From positions 47,329 through 111,328 of the forward strand of contig JAHCHO010000012.1 in the NCBI GenBank assembly GCA_026129685.1: a stretch of DNA of 64,000 bases, written 5' to 3'. The stretch's first letter is position 1; every line of letters begins with the position of its first letter. The stretch is from Fimbriimonadaceae bacterium (GTDB lineage: Bacteria > Armatimonadota > Fimbriimonadia > Fimbriimonadales > Fimbriimonadaceae). The notes under the pieces are model-generated. The model was given only the letters and a program-made list of their open reading frames with translations. It did no database searches and was not told the origin of the DNA. Made by a program: the position numbers and the translations under genes. Positions 22,820 through 32,249 of this stretch are shown here, in pieces.

Positions 22820-24177
22820 CCGATCGACTCGAGGATCGACTCGCTTCCCCGGCAAAACTAGCCCGGTTCATCCTCATCTTTGTAGGTGCGTTTCTGGTTT
22901 TGAACCTCGCGTTCGCCTTGATCAGAAGCGCCTTTCCGTCCTCGGACATCCCCAAGTTCTGGCCGGTCAGCGAGGTCATTCCTGCCGTCTCAGGGTTCTT
23001 CACGTTGGCTCGCCTCGGGATGGTCGCCCTGTCCCTGGCCATCGTGGCTTGCGGGATATCGTTCGTCTACCGCGATCGACTGAGCGTACCGTTGGCCCTG
23101 CTCCTCGGGTTGGTGCTTGCCGTCGCGACGAACGGCATTCTGGGTCGGCAAGAAGGGTACGCCGGACCGGTCGCCGGACAAAGTGACGAGTCTCCGCAGT
23201 ACTACGACGATGCTTTGGGCGTCCACGACGCGAGGCGGTTTATCGCCGAATACACGGACCGACAACCCGAGTACTCAACCCACACTAAGACTCACCCACC
23301 TGGACCGGTATTGGTCATGTATGGGGGCATCAAGACGGGCATAGGTCCGGAGACGATCGGCATCGTTCTTGGGCTCGGTTCGTTGCTGGCGCTCGGCGGT
23401 TGTCTGTGTCTGGCCTTTCGCCGGACCGGTTTGGCGGATCGCGATGTTGCCTGGTGGCTGTTGCTGGTGCTGAGTCTTCCCGCCGTTCAGATCTACACGA
23501 TCTACTCGATCGACGCGACGATCGCCGCCTGCTCGGCCGCATTGTTGCTGGCCTCTCTCCTGGAGCCAACATGGGCGCGCGTCGGGCTCGGCGCGCTCGC
23601 CCTTATCGCGTTGCTGAGCCTGAGTTTTGGGAGCCTTGTGTTCCTTGCGGTCGTGCCAATCCTCTGGCGCTGGCGCGGCCGGTCTTGGAGCGAGATCGTC
23701 TGGATCGGCGTGCCGGTCGCCCTGTTCTTTGCCGTGGCTCACTTGGCCCTCGGCTACAACTACCTGGCGTCCATGCTGACCGCGTCGCGGTTAGAGAACC
23801 CGCAGGGATTTCGCCTTCTGGCAGACCCTGTCTCCTACCTTGCCACCAGGTTCGAGAACGTGGCGGAGCCCATCCTTTTCGCGGGGCCGATCGGGGCGCT
23901 CTTCGCGGTCGAGTGGTGGCGTTCGAGGCATCGTTCGTCACCCGAAAGCCGAGCGCTTGTCCTACTCCTTGGGTTGCTGGGCGTGGCCTTCCTGACGGGC
24001 GCCTACCGGACCGGGGAGACCGCCCGAGCGTGCCTGTTCGTCGTGCCGTTCGCGGCTCTGGCCCTGGCGAAGCCGGCCTCCGAGGCGCTAACGGCGTCGA
24101 AGGTGCGGGCGGTGTCCGTCCTGCTCGTCGGGCTGCAGGCCATCGTGATGCAGTCCTTGGCAAGGTTCTATTGGTGA
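22816..24177 (+). CDS. Polytopic membrane protein, glycosyltransferase-C-like
   Basis: A 453-residue protein with about ten to twelve transmembrane helices. A THPPGP motif around residue 158 follows a periplasmic segment (DARRFIAEYTDRQPEYS), as in lipid-linked-sugar glycosyltransferases of the GT39/ArnT type. No family name can be given with certainty. The start codon lies inside the stop of the O-antigen polymerase-like gene, so the two are co-translated. A role in adding a sugar during polysaccharide assembly is inferred from context. Confidence 0.6.
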   Translation: MTDRLEDRLASPAKLARFILIFVGAFLVLNLAFALIRSAFPSSDIPKFWPVSEVIPAVSGFFTLARLGMVALSLAIVACGISFVYRDRLSVPLALLLGLVLAVATNGILGRQEGYAGPVAGQSDESPQYYDDALGVHDARRFIAEYTDRQPEYSTHTKTHPPGPVLVMYGGIKTGIGPETIGIVLGLGSLLALGGCLCLAFRRTGLADRDVAWWLLLVLSLPAVQIYTIYSIDATIAACSAALLLASLLEPTWARVGLGALALIALLSLSFGSLVFLAVVPILWRWRGRSWSEIVWIGVPVALFFAVAHLALGYNYLASMLTASRLENPQGFRLLADPVSYLATRFENVAEPILFAGPIGALFAVEWWRSRHRSSPESRALVLLLGLLGVAFLTGAYRTGETARACLFVVPFAALALAKPASEALTASKVRAVSVLLVGLQAIVMQSLARFYW

Positions 24178-24277
24178 CAATGCTTGGACAAGGCGGGGGA
24201 GGACCCGTTGCCGTGACGCACGAACCCAAGAAGGGAACCAAGCCCCCATCGAGGCGTGTGCGATAGACGTTGCGGCG

Positions 24278-26911
24278 ATGTTTCGCGAACCGGAGTCGGC
24301 GATCCGGGCCATCGAGCGGCTCGAGTCCTTGGGCTCGATGCCGTTGAGCGACTTTGTATCAACCGCGTTCAGAGGTTGTCCCGACCCGGACGGGGCGCTC
24401 ACCAATTTCGAGCGGTGGTTACGTTCGTCCAGCAGTCCGGAGACGCAACTTCGGTTTCTCGCCCAATCGGTCAGGCTGGCTCGTCTCTTGATGCTGATTT
24501 TCGGCGCCAGCCGCCATCTGTCGGACGCGCTGATCCAGAACCCCGAGTTGGCGGGTTTGATCACCGACCCGGACGCCCTGCGGGAGCGCCCGCAACGGGA
24601 CAACATCCTGTCCGAAGGTCGAACCCTGCTCGCCTCCTCGTCGTCCTTCACCCACTCGCTCGATCGTCTGCGCTTCCTCAAGCAGCGCTGGCAGCTTCCG
24701 ATCGTGGTGAACGATCTCGCCGGCCTCTGGCAAGCCGAAGAGGTCTGGCGCGCGATCTCCGAGGTCGCCGACGCGCTCATCCAACTCGCCGTCGAAACGG
24801 TGGCATCGCAGCATGGTTGGAGCGGCTCCTTGCCCCTGATGGTGATCGCGTACGGCAAACTGGGCGGCGGCGAGGTGAACTACAGCTCGGACGTCGATCT
24901 CGCCTACGTCCACGAGGACGGGCTGAGCGACGACGACCTGCGGCGCCTGACCCGTACCTGCGAGGCGATCGGGCGCGCCTTGGGCGACCGGATGGGGCGC
25001 GGATCCCTCTACCGGGTGGACCTCCGCTTGCGTCCGTATGGCTCTTCCGGACCCATCCTGCGCTCCATGCGCGCCGTCGAAAAGTACTTCGACGCTTACG
25101 CCGAGCCATGGGAGCGGCAAGCGCTGCTCCGCACCCGGCCTATCCTCGGCGGTCCCGAACTGGTCGAGCGGTGGGAGGCGATGCGCGGCTCGGTGTGCTT
25201 TCCGGCAAGGCTCTCCGACCGGTCGGTCGAGGAGATGGTCGCGATGCGCGCGCGAATCGAGGAGACGGCCGACCAAGACGATCTGAAGCGCGGCGTCGGC
25301 GGTATCCGTGACGTGGAGTTTCTCACTCAAACGCTCCAAATGGTTCACGGCGGTTCTCGTTCCGCGCTCCGTGTGCGCGGCACACTGGACGCCTTGCGGG
25401 CCTTGGACGAGGAGGGGTTGCTTGATCCGGCGTCCGTTAGAACGTTGGCGGATGGGTACCGTTTCCTTCGCCAACTCGAGCACCGATGCCAGCTTGTGGG
25501 CGACCTCCAAACGCACCAGTTGCCGGGCCACGAGGCGGGACGAGACCACTTGGCGAGGCTGATGGGTCTCGCCGGACGGGCGGACTTAGAGGAGCAGCTA
25601 TCGCTGCACCGTCGGTCGGTGCGTTCTCTCTACGAGGCGCACGTCGGTGCAGCGGAAGCGCCCCCCAGCGCACGACGTCTGGTCGCCGAGCGGCTCGGTC
25701 CGCTCGCCCCGCCCGCCCTCCAGTGGTTCGACGTCCAGCCGGAGGCGGAGGCCTATTACGCGAGTCTGGCGGAGAACGAGGGGAGTCTCGGCCGCGTCGA
25801 GCGGGTGCTGGCCGCCGCCCCCATGCTGGTGCCCCGTCTGAAGTCCAGCTTGGCCGTCACCGAACTCCTGCTAAGCGGTGAAATCGAGGAGGACCTCGAC
25901 TGGGCGAGCCGCGTGCGCGACCTTCCGTTGGACGCGTCGCCCGAACAGGTCGCCACGTCGCTACGAAACGGTTGGACGGTCTTGGGCGCGCGCTGGATCC
26001 TCGATCCCGGCTTCCCTATCGCGGAGAGCTTGGGAAAACTCTATGACGAAACGCTTAGTCATATCGCAAAAAGGCTAAGCGTCGAGTTCGATATCGTCGC
26101 CCTCGGGAGCTACGCCTGTGGGGACCTCTCGCCCGCCTCGGACTTGGACGTCGTATTGCTCGTGCGGGAGACGCGCTTGCACGCCGAGGCGGAGGCCCAC
26201 GCTCAGCAGTCGCTTGCTTTCCTCGCCGCGCTCAAGCGGTACGACGCCCCCGTCGAACTCGATCTCCGGCTAAGGCCCGAAGGTGGCAAAGGGCTTTTGG
26301 TCCGCACCTACGAAGGGTTCCGCAAGTACGAACTCGAGGATATGGAGCTTTGGGAAAGGTTCGCTCTCGGTCGGACGAGGCTGGTTCACGGAAGCACGGA
26401 GTCCTCCGGTCTGCTCGCGAAGGCGAGTTACGCCCTTCCGCTCACCCCGGAGCGTCTCGACGAACTGGTGGCGATGAAGCGGCGCATCGAGACGGAGCGT
26501 GTGTTGCCCACCCACCGGCGGCGAAACGTGAAGCTGGGCCACGGGGGGCTCTCCGACATCGAGTGGTTGGTCCAACTTCATCAGATGCGTTACCCGACCG
26601 CCACCCATGCGGGATCCGCCGTTCGAACCGACGAGCGCCTTCGGCTCCTTGCCCACGCGCATCTGATCAACGCGGTCGAACTCGAGGAGCTGCTCATCGC
26701 CCAGCGCTATCTGTGCCACATTCGCAACCGGCTTTGTCTGCTCGGCCACAAAGGCGACCTGTTGCCCGAGAACCCGGATAAACTCGAACGGCTCGCCCGC
26801 CTTGAGGGGCTTTCGGACCCCAACGCGTTCTTGGCGCACCACGAACACATTGTCGAGGTGGTGCGTCTGCTCTACGTCGAGGGTCTGCAACGCCTCGGCG
26901 CGCGCGCCTGA
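24278..26911 (+). CDS. glnE: Glutamine synthetase adenylyltransferase/adenylyl-removing enzyme
   Basis: An 877-residue bifunctional regulator that adds AMP to, and removes it from, glutamine synthetase according to nitrogen state. Two nucleotidyltransferase halves are visible. The first has GKLGGGEVNYSSDVDL around residue 188. The second has GSYACGDLSPASDLD near residue 610 with ELDLRLRPEGGKG. A first-half DLRLRPYGSSGP is also present. It is slightly shorter than E. coli GlnE but both active sites look intact. plsY follows after 11 bases. Confidence 0.93.
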   Translation: MFREPESAIRAIERLESLGSMPLSDFVSTAFRGCPDPDGALTNFERWLRSSSSPETQLRFLAQSVRLARLLMLIFGASRHLSDALIQNPELAGLITDPDALRERPQRDNILSEGRTLLASSSSFTHSLDRLRFLKQRWQLPIVVNDLAGLWQAEEVWRAISEVADALIQLAVETVASQHGWSGSLPLMVIAYGKLGGGEVNYSSDVDLAYVHEDGLSDDDLRRLTRTCEAIGRALGDRMGRGSLYRVDLRLRPYGSSGPILRSMRAVEKYFDAYAEPWERQALLRTRPILGGPELVERWEAMRGSVCFPARLSDRSVEEMVAMRARIEETADQDDLKRGVGGIRDVEFLTQTLQMVHGGSRSALRVRGTLDALRALDEEGLLDPASVRTLADGYRFLRQLEHRCQLVGDLQTHQLPGHEAGRDHLARLMGLAGRADLEEQLSLHRRSVRSLYEAHVGAAEAPPSARRLVAERLGPLAPPALQWFDVQPEAEAYYASLAENEGSLGRVERVLAAAPMLVPRLKSSLAVTELLLSGEIEEDLDWASRVRDLPLDASPEQVATSLRNGWTVLGARWILDPGFPIAESLGKLYDETLSHIAKRLSVEFDIVALGSYACGDLSPASDLDVVLLVRETRLHAEAEAHAQQSLAFLAALKRYDAPVELDLRLRPEGGKGLLVRTYEGFRKYELEDMELWERFALGRTRLVHGSTESSGLLAKASYALPLTPERLDELVAMKRRIETERVLPTHRRRNVKLGHGGLSDIEWLVQLHQMRYPTATHAGSAVRTDERLRLLAHAHLINAVELEELLIAQRYLCHIRNRLCLLGHKGDLLPENPDKLERLARLEGLSDPNAFLAHHEHIVEVVRLLYVEGLQRLGARA

Positions 26912-26922
26912 TCGGAATCGCG

Positions 26923-27624
26923 ATGCTTGCCGAACTCTCCTCCAACCTCCCCGCGCAAATCGGCCCGATTCTCTTTGGGTACGGGTTGGGGTCGGTACCG
27001 TTTGGTGTGCTCGTGGCGCGGGCGAAGGGGATCGACATCCGCAAGGTGGGTAGCGGCAACATTGGGGCGACCAACGTCAAGCGCGCCCTCGGGACGAAGT
27101 GGGGATTGTTCGTGTTCTTCCTCGACGTGCTGAAGGGGCTTCTGCCGTCGTTTCTCGCCTGGTCCCTGGTTGGCACGGCGCTGCCGATGGTTCTGGGTTC
27201 CTACTCGTTGCTGCCGAGGGAGTACGTCGCTTTGGCCGGCTTTGCGGCGATCTTGGGTCACTGCGCCTCTCCGTTCTTAGGGTTCAAGGGGGGAAAGGGG
27301 ATCGCGACCGGGCTGGGAGCGGTGCTGGGCGCCGACCCGGCGGTTGCCCTCAGCGCGTTCGGGGCCTTTATCGTGGTCGTCTCTGTGACGCGGTACATCA
27401 GCCTCGGAAGCTTGGTCGCGGGGGTCGCCGTCTTTGCCTTCGGGATGCTTTTCCGTTCGCCGCCGATCCTGATGGGGGCTTACGTCTTCCTTTGGGCTTT
27501 CGTCTGGTACCGGCACCGGGACAACGTGGCCCGACTGCGCGCGGGGACCGAGTCGAAGTTCTCGTTCCGGTCCGAAGCCAAGCCCTCGACCGATCTCGCC
27601 GAAGAGAGAGGCAACCAGACCTGA
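26923..27624 (+). CDS. plsY: Acyl-phosphate glycerol-3-phosphate acyltransferase
   Basis: Integral membrane enzyme that transfers an acyl group from acyl-phosphate to glycerol-3-phosphate, the first step of phospholipid synthesis; 233 residues. The three cytosolic signature loops are present: GYGLGSVPFG, GSGNIGATNVKRALG and GHCASPFLGFKGGKGIAT. It has about five membrane helices. The C-terminus carries about 30 extra polar residues. One base separates its stop from the next gene. Confidence 0.95.
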   Translation: MLAELSSNLPAQIGPILFGYGLGSVPFGVLVARAKGIDIRKVGSGNIGATNVKRALGTKWGLFVFFLDVLKGLLPSFLAWSLVGTALPMVLGSYSLLPREYVALAGFAAILGHCASPFLGFKGGKGIATGLGAVLGADPAVALSAFGAFIVVVSVTRYISLGSLVAGVAVFAFGMLFRSPPILMGAYVFLWAFVWYRHRDNVARLRAGTESKFSFRSEAKPSTDLAEERGNQT

Positions 27625-27625
27625 C

Positions 27626-28411
27626 GTGGAACTCCTCCTCGCCGCAACCTGGTGCCTCGTATGGTTCCCGATCGCCGTTTGGACTTTGGCGACCGTTCAC
27701 TGGACGGTGGGCGGCGAACTGGACCCCGTTACGGGCACGGCGGCGATCCTGATGGGGCCTTTTCTCGGGCTGATGACGATCACGGCGGAGGCCCCATGGT
27801 TGCGGTTGCTGCTGTTCTTCTCGATATTTGCCACGGTGATCCTCTTTCCGTTCGTGAAGAACGTTTTGGACAAGCGGGCGGTCGTCTCGCTCGACCGCGA
27901 GAGGTTGGCGACCGCCTACGACAATGCGGAGAAGTACCCCGACAACGCGATCGCGCGCCTGACGATCGCGCAGGCGCTGATCGCCCATGGGCACGTGGCG
28001 CATAGCGTCGCGATCGCCGAGCGGGTTCTTGAGGGCGTCAGCCGGTTCCACTACAGCGAGGAGATTCGGACCTTGGGCGTGTGGAGGAGGATGGCGAAGA
28101 AGTCGCCCCCGGTCACGGCGATCGTCTGCCCCAAGTGCGGTCGCGCGAACGAACCGGGTGAGTTGTGGTGCGCCAATTGTCGGGCCAGGACTTACCTCTC
28201 CTACGTGGGCGGAGACCCCGGGAGGGCCGCCTTCGCCCGGAAGTTGGTCGCCCTTTGGGTCGTGGGCATGGCGGCATTGGTCGGCATCCCCTCGCTGGCG
28301 ACGGCATTGCCGCCTTTGCTGGCGATCATCGCGATTGTGGCGCTGATGGGCTTGGGCGCGGCGGTGACGATTCGGGCGTTCCGGGGCGAAGTGGCTCGGG
28401 AGGCGACCTGA
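27626..28411 (+). CDS. Membrane protein with central zinc ribbon
   Basis: A 261-residue protein of unknown function starting at GTG 27626. Two to three N-terminal hydrophobic helices (about 1-75) are followed by a helical, TPR-like stretch (RLATAYDNAEKYPDNAIARLTIAQAL). A zinc ribbon (CPKCG at about 168, then WCANC) comes next, and two more hydrophobic helices end the protein. It overlaps the lptF/G-type gene by one base (TGATG), within the plsY-lpt operon. An envelope role is inferred from the neighbours only. Confidence 0.7.
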   Translation: MELLLAATWCLVWFPIAVWTLATVHWTVGGELDPVTGTAAILMGPFLGLMTITAEAPWLRLLLFFSIFATVILFPFVKNVLDKRAVVSLDRERLATAYDNAEKYPDNAIARLTIAQALIAHGHVAHSVAIAERVLEGVSRFHYSEEIRTLGVWRRMAKKSPPVTAIVCPKCGRANEPGELWCANCRARTYLSYVGGDPGRAAFARKLVALWVVGMAALVGIPSLATALPPLLAIIAIVALMGLGAAVTIRAFRGEVAREAT

Positions 28412-29496
28412 TGCGCCTCCTCCCAACCCGCCTCGACCGCTACTTCTTCCAGGAGATGCTCGTACCGTTTTGTATAGGTACGGTTGCGGTGTTGTTCATG
28501 TTTCAGGCTAACGAACTTATCGCTATCCTGAAGAACTTCAACCCCAAGAACGTTCCGCCGCTCGCGGTTCTTCAGTTGATCGTGATGAAGAGCCCTTACT
28601 TCTTGAGCCAGACGTTGCCCGTCGGGACCTCGCTCGGAGCCTCGCTGGCGATGTCCCGGTTGGTGCGCGAGTCCGAACTCACCGCCATCCGGGCCGCCGG
28701 AGTGCCCATCGTTCGAGCGATCCTCCCAGTGGCGTTCTTCGGGGTGCTGGTCGGTGTGCTCAACTTTTTCGTCGTCGAGCGGGTGACTCCGGGGGCGGAG
28801 TTGGCGAGTCGTCGTCTCCTGAGCGAGACCACGCTTCTGAACATCGCCCCCGATTTCCGGCCCAACGTATCGATCTCGTTGCGCAACGGCGTTGCTTACA
28901 TCGGGAGCGTGGCCCGACAACCCGACGGGTCCGTCGCCCTCAACGATCTTCTTCTTTTTGAAAAGCCTCGTACTGGCGAAACCTGGATTTGGCAGTGCGA
29001 ACGGGGAAGCTACCGAGACGGCGTCTTCTTGCTCGACGACGCGCGCTTCTTCCAGGTGATCGGCGACGACGTGGTAATCGCCAAGAGCGGACAGAAGGTG
29101 GAGATCAACGAGCGGATCATCGTGCAGGATCTCTTTATGCCGCCGCTCGCCAACGAGCAGACGCAAGACCAGCTGTACCAGGCGATCCAGGAAGGTAAGC
29201 GTCAGAAGCGCGATACTCGGTCGCTCGAGGTGGAGTACCACACGCGCTGGAGCGTTCCCGCTTCCTGTTTCGTGTTCGCGCTTACCTCGCCGGTGTTCGC
29301 GATTTGGCTCGCCAAGCGTGGCGGGTTGGTCGGTGTGCTGCTGAGCATCATCAGCGTCGGGTTGTACTATAACGCTTTCGTCATTTCGACAGAGATTTTC
29401 GGTAGCAACGGATGGGTCCCGCCGGTGGTCGCCGCCTGGTTGCCCAACGTGCTGTTCTTCGGACTCGGGCTCATCGGGCTAAGGCGGCTGGAGTGA
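28411..29496 (+). CDS. LptF/LptG family lipopolysaccharide export permease
   Basis: A 361-residue inner-membrane permease of the YjgP/YjgQ family. These form the LptB2FG transporter that extracts lipopolysaccharide and passes it to the periplasmic bridge. N-terminal RYFFQEML, three helices, a periplasmic beta-jellyroll-like domain (about 130-260), and three C-terminal helices are present. Only one such gene is in the window, so LptF versus LptG cannot be decided. The GTG of the next gene overlaps its stop by four bases. Presence of this pair argues for an outer membrane. Confidence 0.88.
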   Translation: MRLLPTRLDRYFFQEMLVPFCIGTVAVLFMFQANELIAILKNFNPKNVPPLAVLQLIVMKSPYFLSQTLPVGTSLGASLAMSRLVRESELTAIRAAGVPIVRAILPVAFFGVLVGVLNFFVVERVTPGAELASRRLLSETTLLNIAPDFRPNVSISLRNGVAYIGSVARQPDGSVALNDLLLFEKPRTGETWIWQCERGSYRDGVFLLDDARFFQVIGDDVVIAKSGQKVEINERIIVQDLFMPPLANEQTQDQLYQAIQEGKRQKRDTRSLEVEYHTRWSVPASCFVFALTSPVFAIWLAKRGGLVGVLLSIISVGLYYNAFVISTEIFGSNGWVPPVVAAWLPNVLFFGLGLIGLRRLE

Positions 29497-31817
29497 GGGG
29501 CGTCGGCGGGCGATGTGGGGCCGTGATTCTTGGCCTGGTTCTCTCGCCGGTCACGCTCGCCCAGTTTGCGGGAGCGTTCGACTCGGCGGCGGAAGCGGTG
29601 CGCGCCAATATACAGAGCATCGCCGAGACGAAGTTGCGCGGCGGCGGCGCGCGCGAGCAACCCGTCGAGGTGCGGCAGGACGTTTTGCCTCCCGGCGATT
29701 CGGCCCCCGAAAGGCAGTGGCTACAGGTCGTGCGAGCGGCTAAGCATCGGGTCAAGGACCGCAAACTCGAGGCGGAGGGCGGCGTCCATTTGATCTACCT
29801 TGGGTACGACCTCTTCGCCGACGAGATTCGCGGCGACCTCGGTCGAGACGTCTATGTGCTGAAGGGCAACGTTCGCGCGATCGGATCGGACACCGTCGTG
29901 GATGGCGATTGGGTTGAGATTCGGTTCGCCGACCGCACGTTCAGCGCGATCCACGGGACGACCATTCTGCGACCGAGCCTCCTCGGGGGACGCACTCTAC
30001 AGGACTTGTTCTTCGGCGGCGAGAGTTTTCACGGATCGGAGCAAGACGTGCAAGGCGAGCGAACCAAACTGACTTCGTGCGCCTATCCCAAGCCGCACTA
30101 CGAGATAAGGGCACGGGCCACTCGCATTCAGCCCTATGACCGCATCCAGATGAGAAACGTGGAAGTGCGCGCCTTTGGGAAGCGGTTGTTCAATCTTCCG
30201 TTCTTGGAGATCGCGCTCGACTCCCGCACGAACTTTACGCCCGAAGTCGGGCAGAGTCGCGACGAAGGGTACTACATCAAGACGCTATGGAACGTGCCCG
30301 TCCGAGACGGCGACCGCATGGACTACCGCGTGGACTACTTCACGAAGCTCGGTCCGGGGCTCGGAGCCGACTACGGGTACCGGCGTCCGCGTATGGAGGG
30401 ACTGGTCAAGGTCTACGGGATGACACAGGAGCCGCACTCGCTCATCGTCAGCAACGATCATTCGCAGTTGTTCGGGCGCGCGATCCTGCAAGTGTCGAAC
30501 ATCTACGAGCGCAACAACTACCTGACCGCACCCGGTTCGACGCAGGAGCGCACGAACGCGTCGCTCAACATGCCCCAAGGCTCGGCCAATACCCGCCTGA
30601 CCTATATGCGGAGCGCAAACTCCTCGGCGGGCTTTTCGTTCGGGCAGACGACCTACGGACTGTTCGACCAGCGACGCCTCGGTCCCCAGACCCAGTACAC
30701 CCTCGAGTCGAACTGGGTCAGCAGTTCGAGCGGATCGGCGGGCGGGACCCCGATCGAGCGATCCCAACTCGACGTCCGCTTCCGGGGCCAGCACGACGCC
30801 AAGAAACTCACCGCAGAGTTGGAGTACGTTCGGAGTATTCCGGTGGGAGCGAACCTGAACTTCTTCAGCGCCTCGGATCGGACGCCGGTTTTCGCTTTAC
30901 GCACGGAATCGCGCCGAATCTTAAACAAAACGACCGCCGACCGCATTCCGATCCGGGCGGAGGTGAGCATCGGGGAGTTTGCGGACGGGCAGACGCGCGA
31001 CCGGGTCACGCGCACCGGGTTGGATCTGAACTACGACAAGTACGACCGATCCGACCGGAGGTCGCGGTTCGACCAGAGCGTACGGTTTCGGCAGTCCAAC
31101 TACAGCGACGACACCGCGCTTTGGACCCTTCAGCTCAATCCTCGGTATTCCTACCGCCTAGGGCGCGACACCTCCTTTAACCTCCGCTACAACTACATGC
31201 GGTCCCAGGGCTACACGCCGCTCCAGATCGACCGCACGGGCCGAACCGACCAGTTCACCGCGGATCTTTCAATGCGCCCCGGCAAGCCGCTTCTTCTGAG
31301 CGTTCAGTCCGGTTACGACGTGTTGCAGGGTGATCGAGGGAACGTTCCGTGGCAGACGGTCGGCACGAAGTTGGAGTGGCAACCGACCGACTGGTTTCTC
31401 TTCCGAACCCTCGCGACGTACGACCCCTTCCGGACGGCTTGGACCAACCTTCGCATGGACCTTTCGTGGCAGGCTGGGGCGACCTTCGTGACGGCGGCGG
31501 CACGTTACGACGGCATTCGCCACACCTGGGGCAACTTCGACTTCTTTCTGAGCAACCTCAAGTGGGGACGCGTGGCGACCACCGCCGTGCTGACCTACAA
31601 CGGGTTCCTCAAGAAGGTCGAGGCCGCCCAGTTGCAGTTCACGCTCGACCTGCACTGCTGGGAGGCCATTCTGCAGGTGAAGGACAACCAGACCGGCTTT
31701 CGGACCGGAACCGAGTACGCCTTCTTCTTCCGGCTGAAGGCCCTGCCGTTCGACTCGGCCTTCGGCATCGGACAGCGAGGCCAAGCGATCGGTTCGGGAG
31801 GCGGTTTCGGGTTCTGA
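29493..31817 (+). CDS. LptD-like outer-membrane LPS assembly protein
   Basis: A 774-residue protein starting at GTG 29493, with a signal sequence (GAVILGLVLSPVTLAQ). The N-terminal part contains an OstA/LptA-like domain (LEAEGGVHLIYLGYDLFADEI, about 95-180). The remainder is rich in alternating aromatic/polar strands, as in a beta-barrel, ending in aromatic residues (GGGFGF). It lacks easily seen paired cysteines of the enterobacterial LptD. Context right after the LptF/G permease supports the assignment. A frame opening further upstream lies within the permease gene. Confidence 0.8.
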   Translation: MRGVGGRCGAVILGLVLSPVTLAQFAGAFDSAAEAVRANIQSIAETKLRGGGAREQPVEVRQDVLPPGDSAPERQWLQVVRAAKHRVKDRKLEAEGGVHLIYLGYDLFADEIRGDLGRDVYVLKGNVRAIGSDTVVDGDWVEIRFADRTFSAIHGTTILRPSLLGGRTLQDLFFGGESFHGSEQDVQGERTKLTSCAYPKPHYEIRARATRIQPYDRIQMRNVEVRAFGKRLFNLPFLEIALDSRTNFTPEVGQSRDEGYYIKTLWNVPVRDGDRMDYRVDYFTKLGPGLGADYGYRRPRMEGLVKVYGMTQEPHSLIVSNDHSQLFGRAILQVSNIYERNNYLTAPGSTQERTNASLNMPQGSANTRLTYMRSANSSAGFSFGQTTYGLFDQRRLGPQTQYTLESNWVSSSSGSAGGTPIERSQLDVRFRGQHDAKKLTAELEYVRSIPVGANLNFFSASDRTPVFALRTESRRILNKTTADRIPIRAEVSIGEFADGQTRDRVTRTGLDLNYDKYDRSDRRSRFDQSVRFRQSNYSDDTALWTLQLNPRYSYRLGRDTSFNLRYNYMRSQGYTPLQIDRTGRTDQFTADLSMRPGKPLLLSVQSGYDVLQGDRGNVPWQTVGTKLEWQPTDWFLFRTLATYDPFRTAWTNLRMDLSWQAGATFVTAAARYDGIRHTWGNFDFFLSNLKWGRVATTAVLTYNGFLKKVEAAQLQFTLDLHCWEAILQVKDNQTGFRTGTEYAFFFRLKALPFDSAFGIGQRGQAIGSGGGFGF

Positions 31818-31851
31818 CGCGGTCAACCGATCGGCCCAGGGCACGGGCCGG

Positions 31852-31857
31852 TAACAT
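31852..31857 (+). promoter_or_regulatory. -10-like element before ridA
   Basis: TAACAT ends six bases before the ridA ATG, the same spacing seen at folP and two other genes. No ribosome-binding site is present. Confidence 0.4.
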
Positions 31858-31863
31858 CGGCGT

Positions 31864-32244
31864 ATGGTTCGCGAGGTCGTCTCCACCCCCCACGCTCCCG
31901 CCGCGATCGGTCCCTACAGCCAAGCCGTTCGCGCCGAGGGCCGTTTTGTGTTCATGAGCGGTCAGATCGCCCTCCGGCCCGACGGGACCCTCGTGGACGG
32001 AGACGTTCGCGCCCAGACCGAACAGGTCGTGCGCAACATGAGGGCCGTCTTGGCCGAACTCGACCTGGCCCCGGCCAACCTTGTGAAGACCACGATCTTC
32101 CTGTCTTCGATGGACCACTTTGCGGTTGTGAACGAGGTCTACGGCGCCATGTTCGAGGGGACGCCCCCCGCTCGTTCGACCGTCGCCGTCGCGGGCCTAC
32201 CGAAAGGCGTGGACGTCGAGATCGAAGGCGTCGCGGTGTACTAG
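31864..32244 (+). CDS. ridA: RidA-family enamine/imine deaminase
   Basis: A 126-residue trimeric-fold protein that hydrolyses reactive enamines and imines released by PLP enzymes. IGPYSQAV near the N-terminus, SGQIALRPDG, RNMRAVLAE, and the C-terminal PPARSTVAVAGLPKGVDVEIE match the family, including the substrate-binding arginine in PPARST. The next gene follows after five bases. Confidence 0.95.
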   Translation: MVREVVSTPHAPAAIGPYSQAVRAEGRFVFMSGQIALRPDGTLVDGDVRAQTEQVVRNMRAVLAELDLAPANLVKTTIFLSSMDHFAVVNEVYGAMFEGTPPARSTVAVAGLPKGVDVEIEGVAVY

Positions 32245-32249
32245 GCGCG

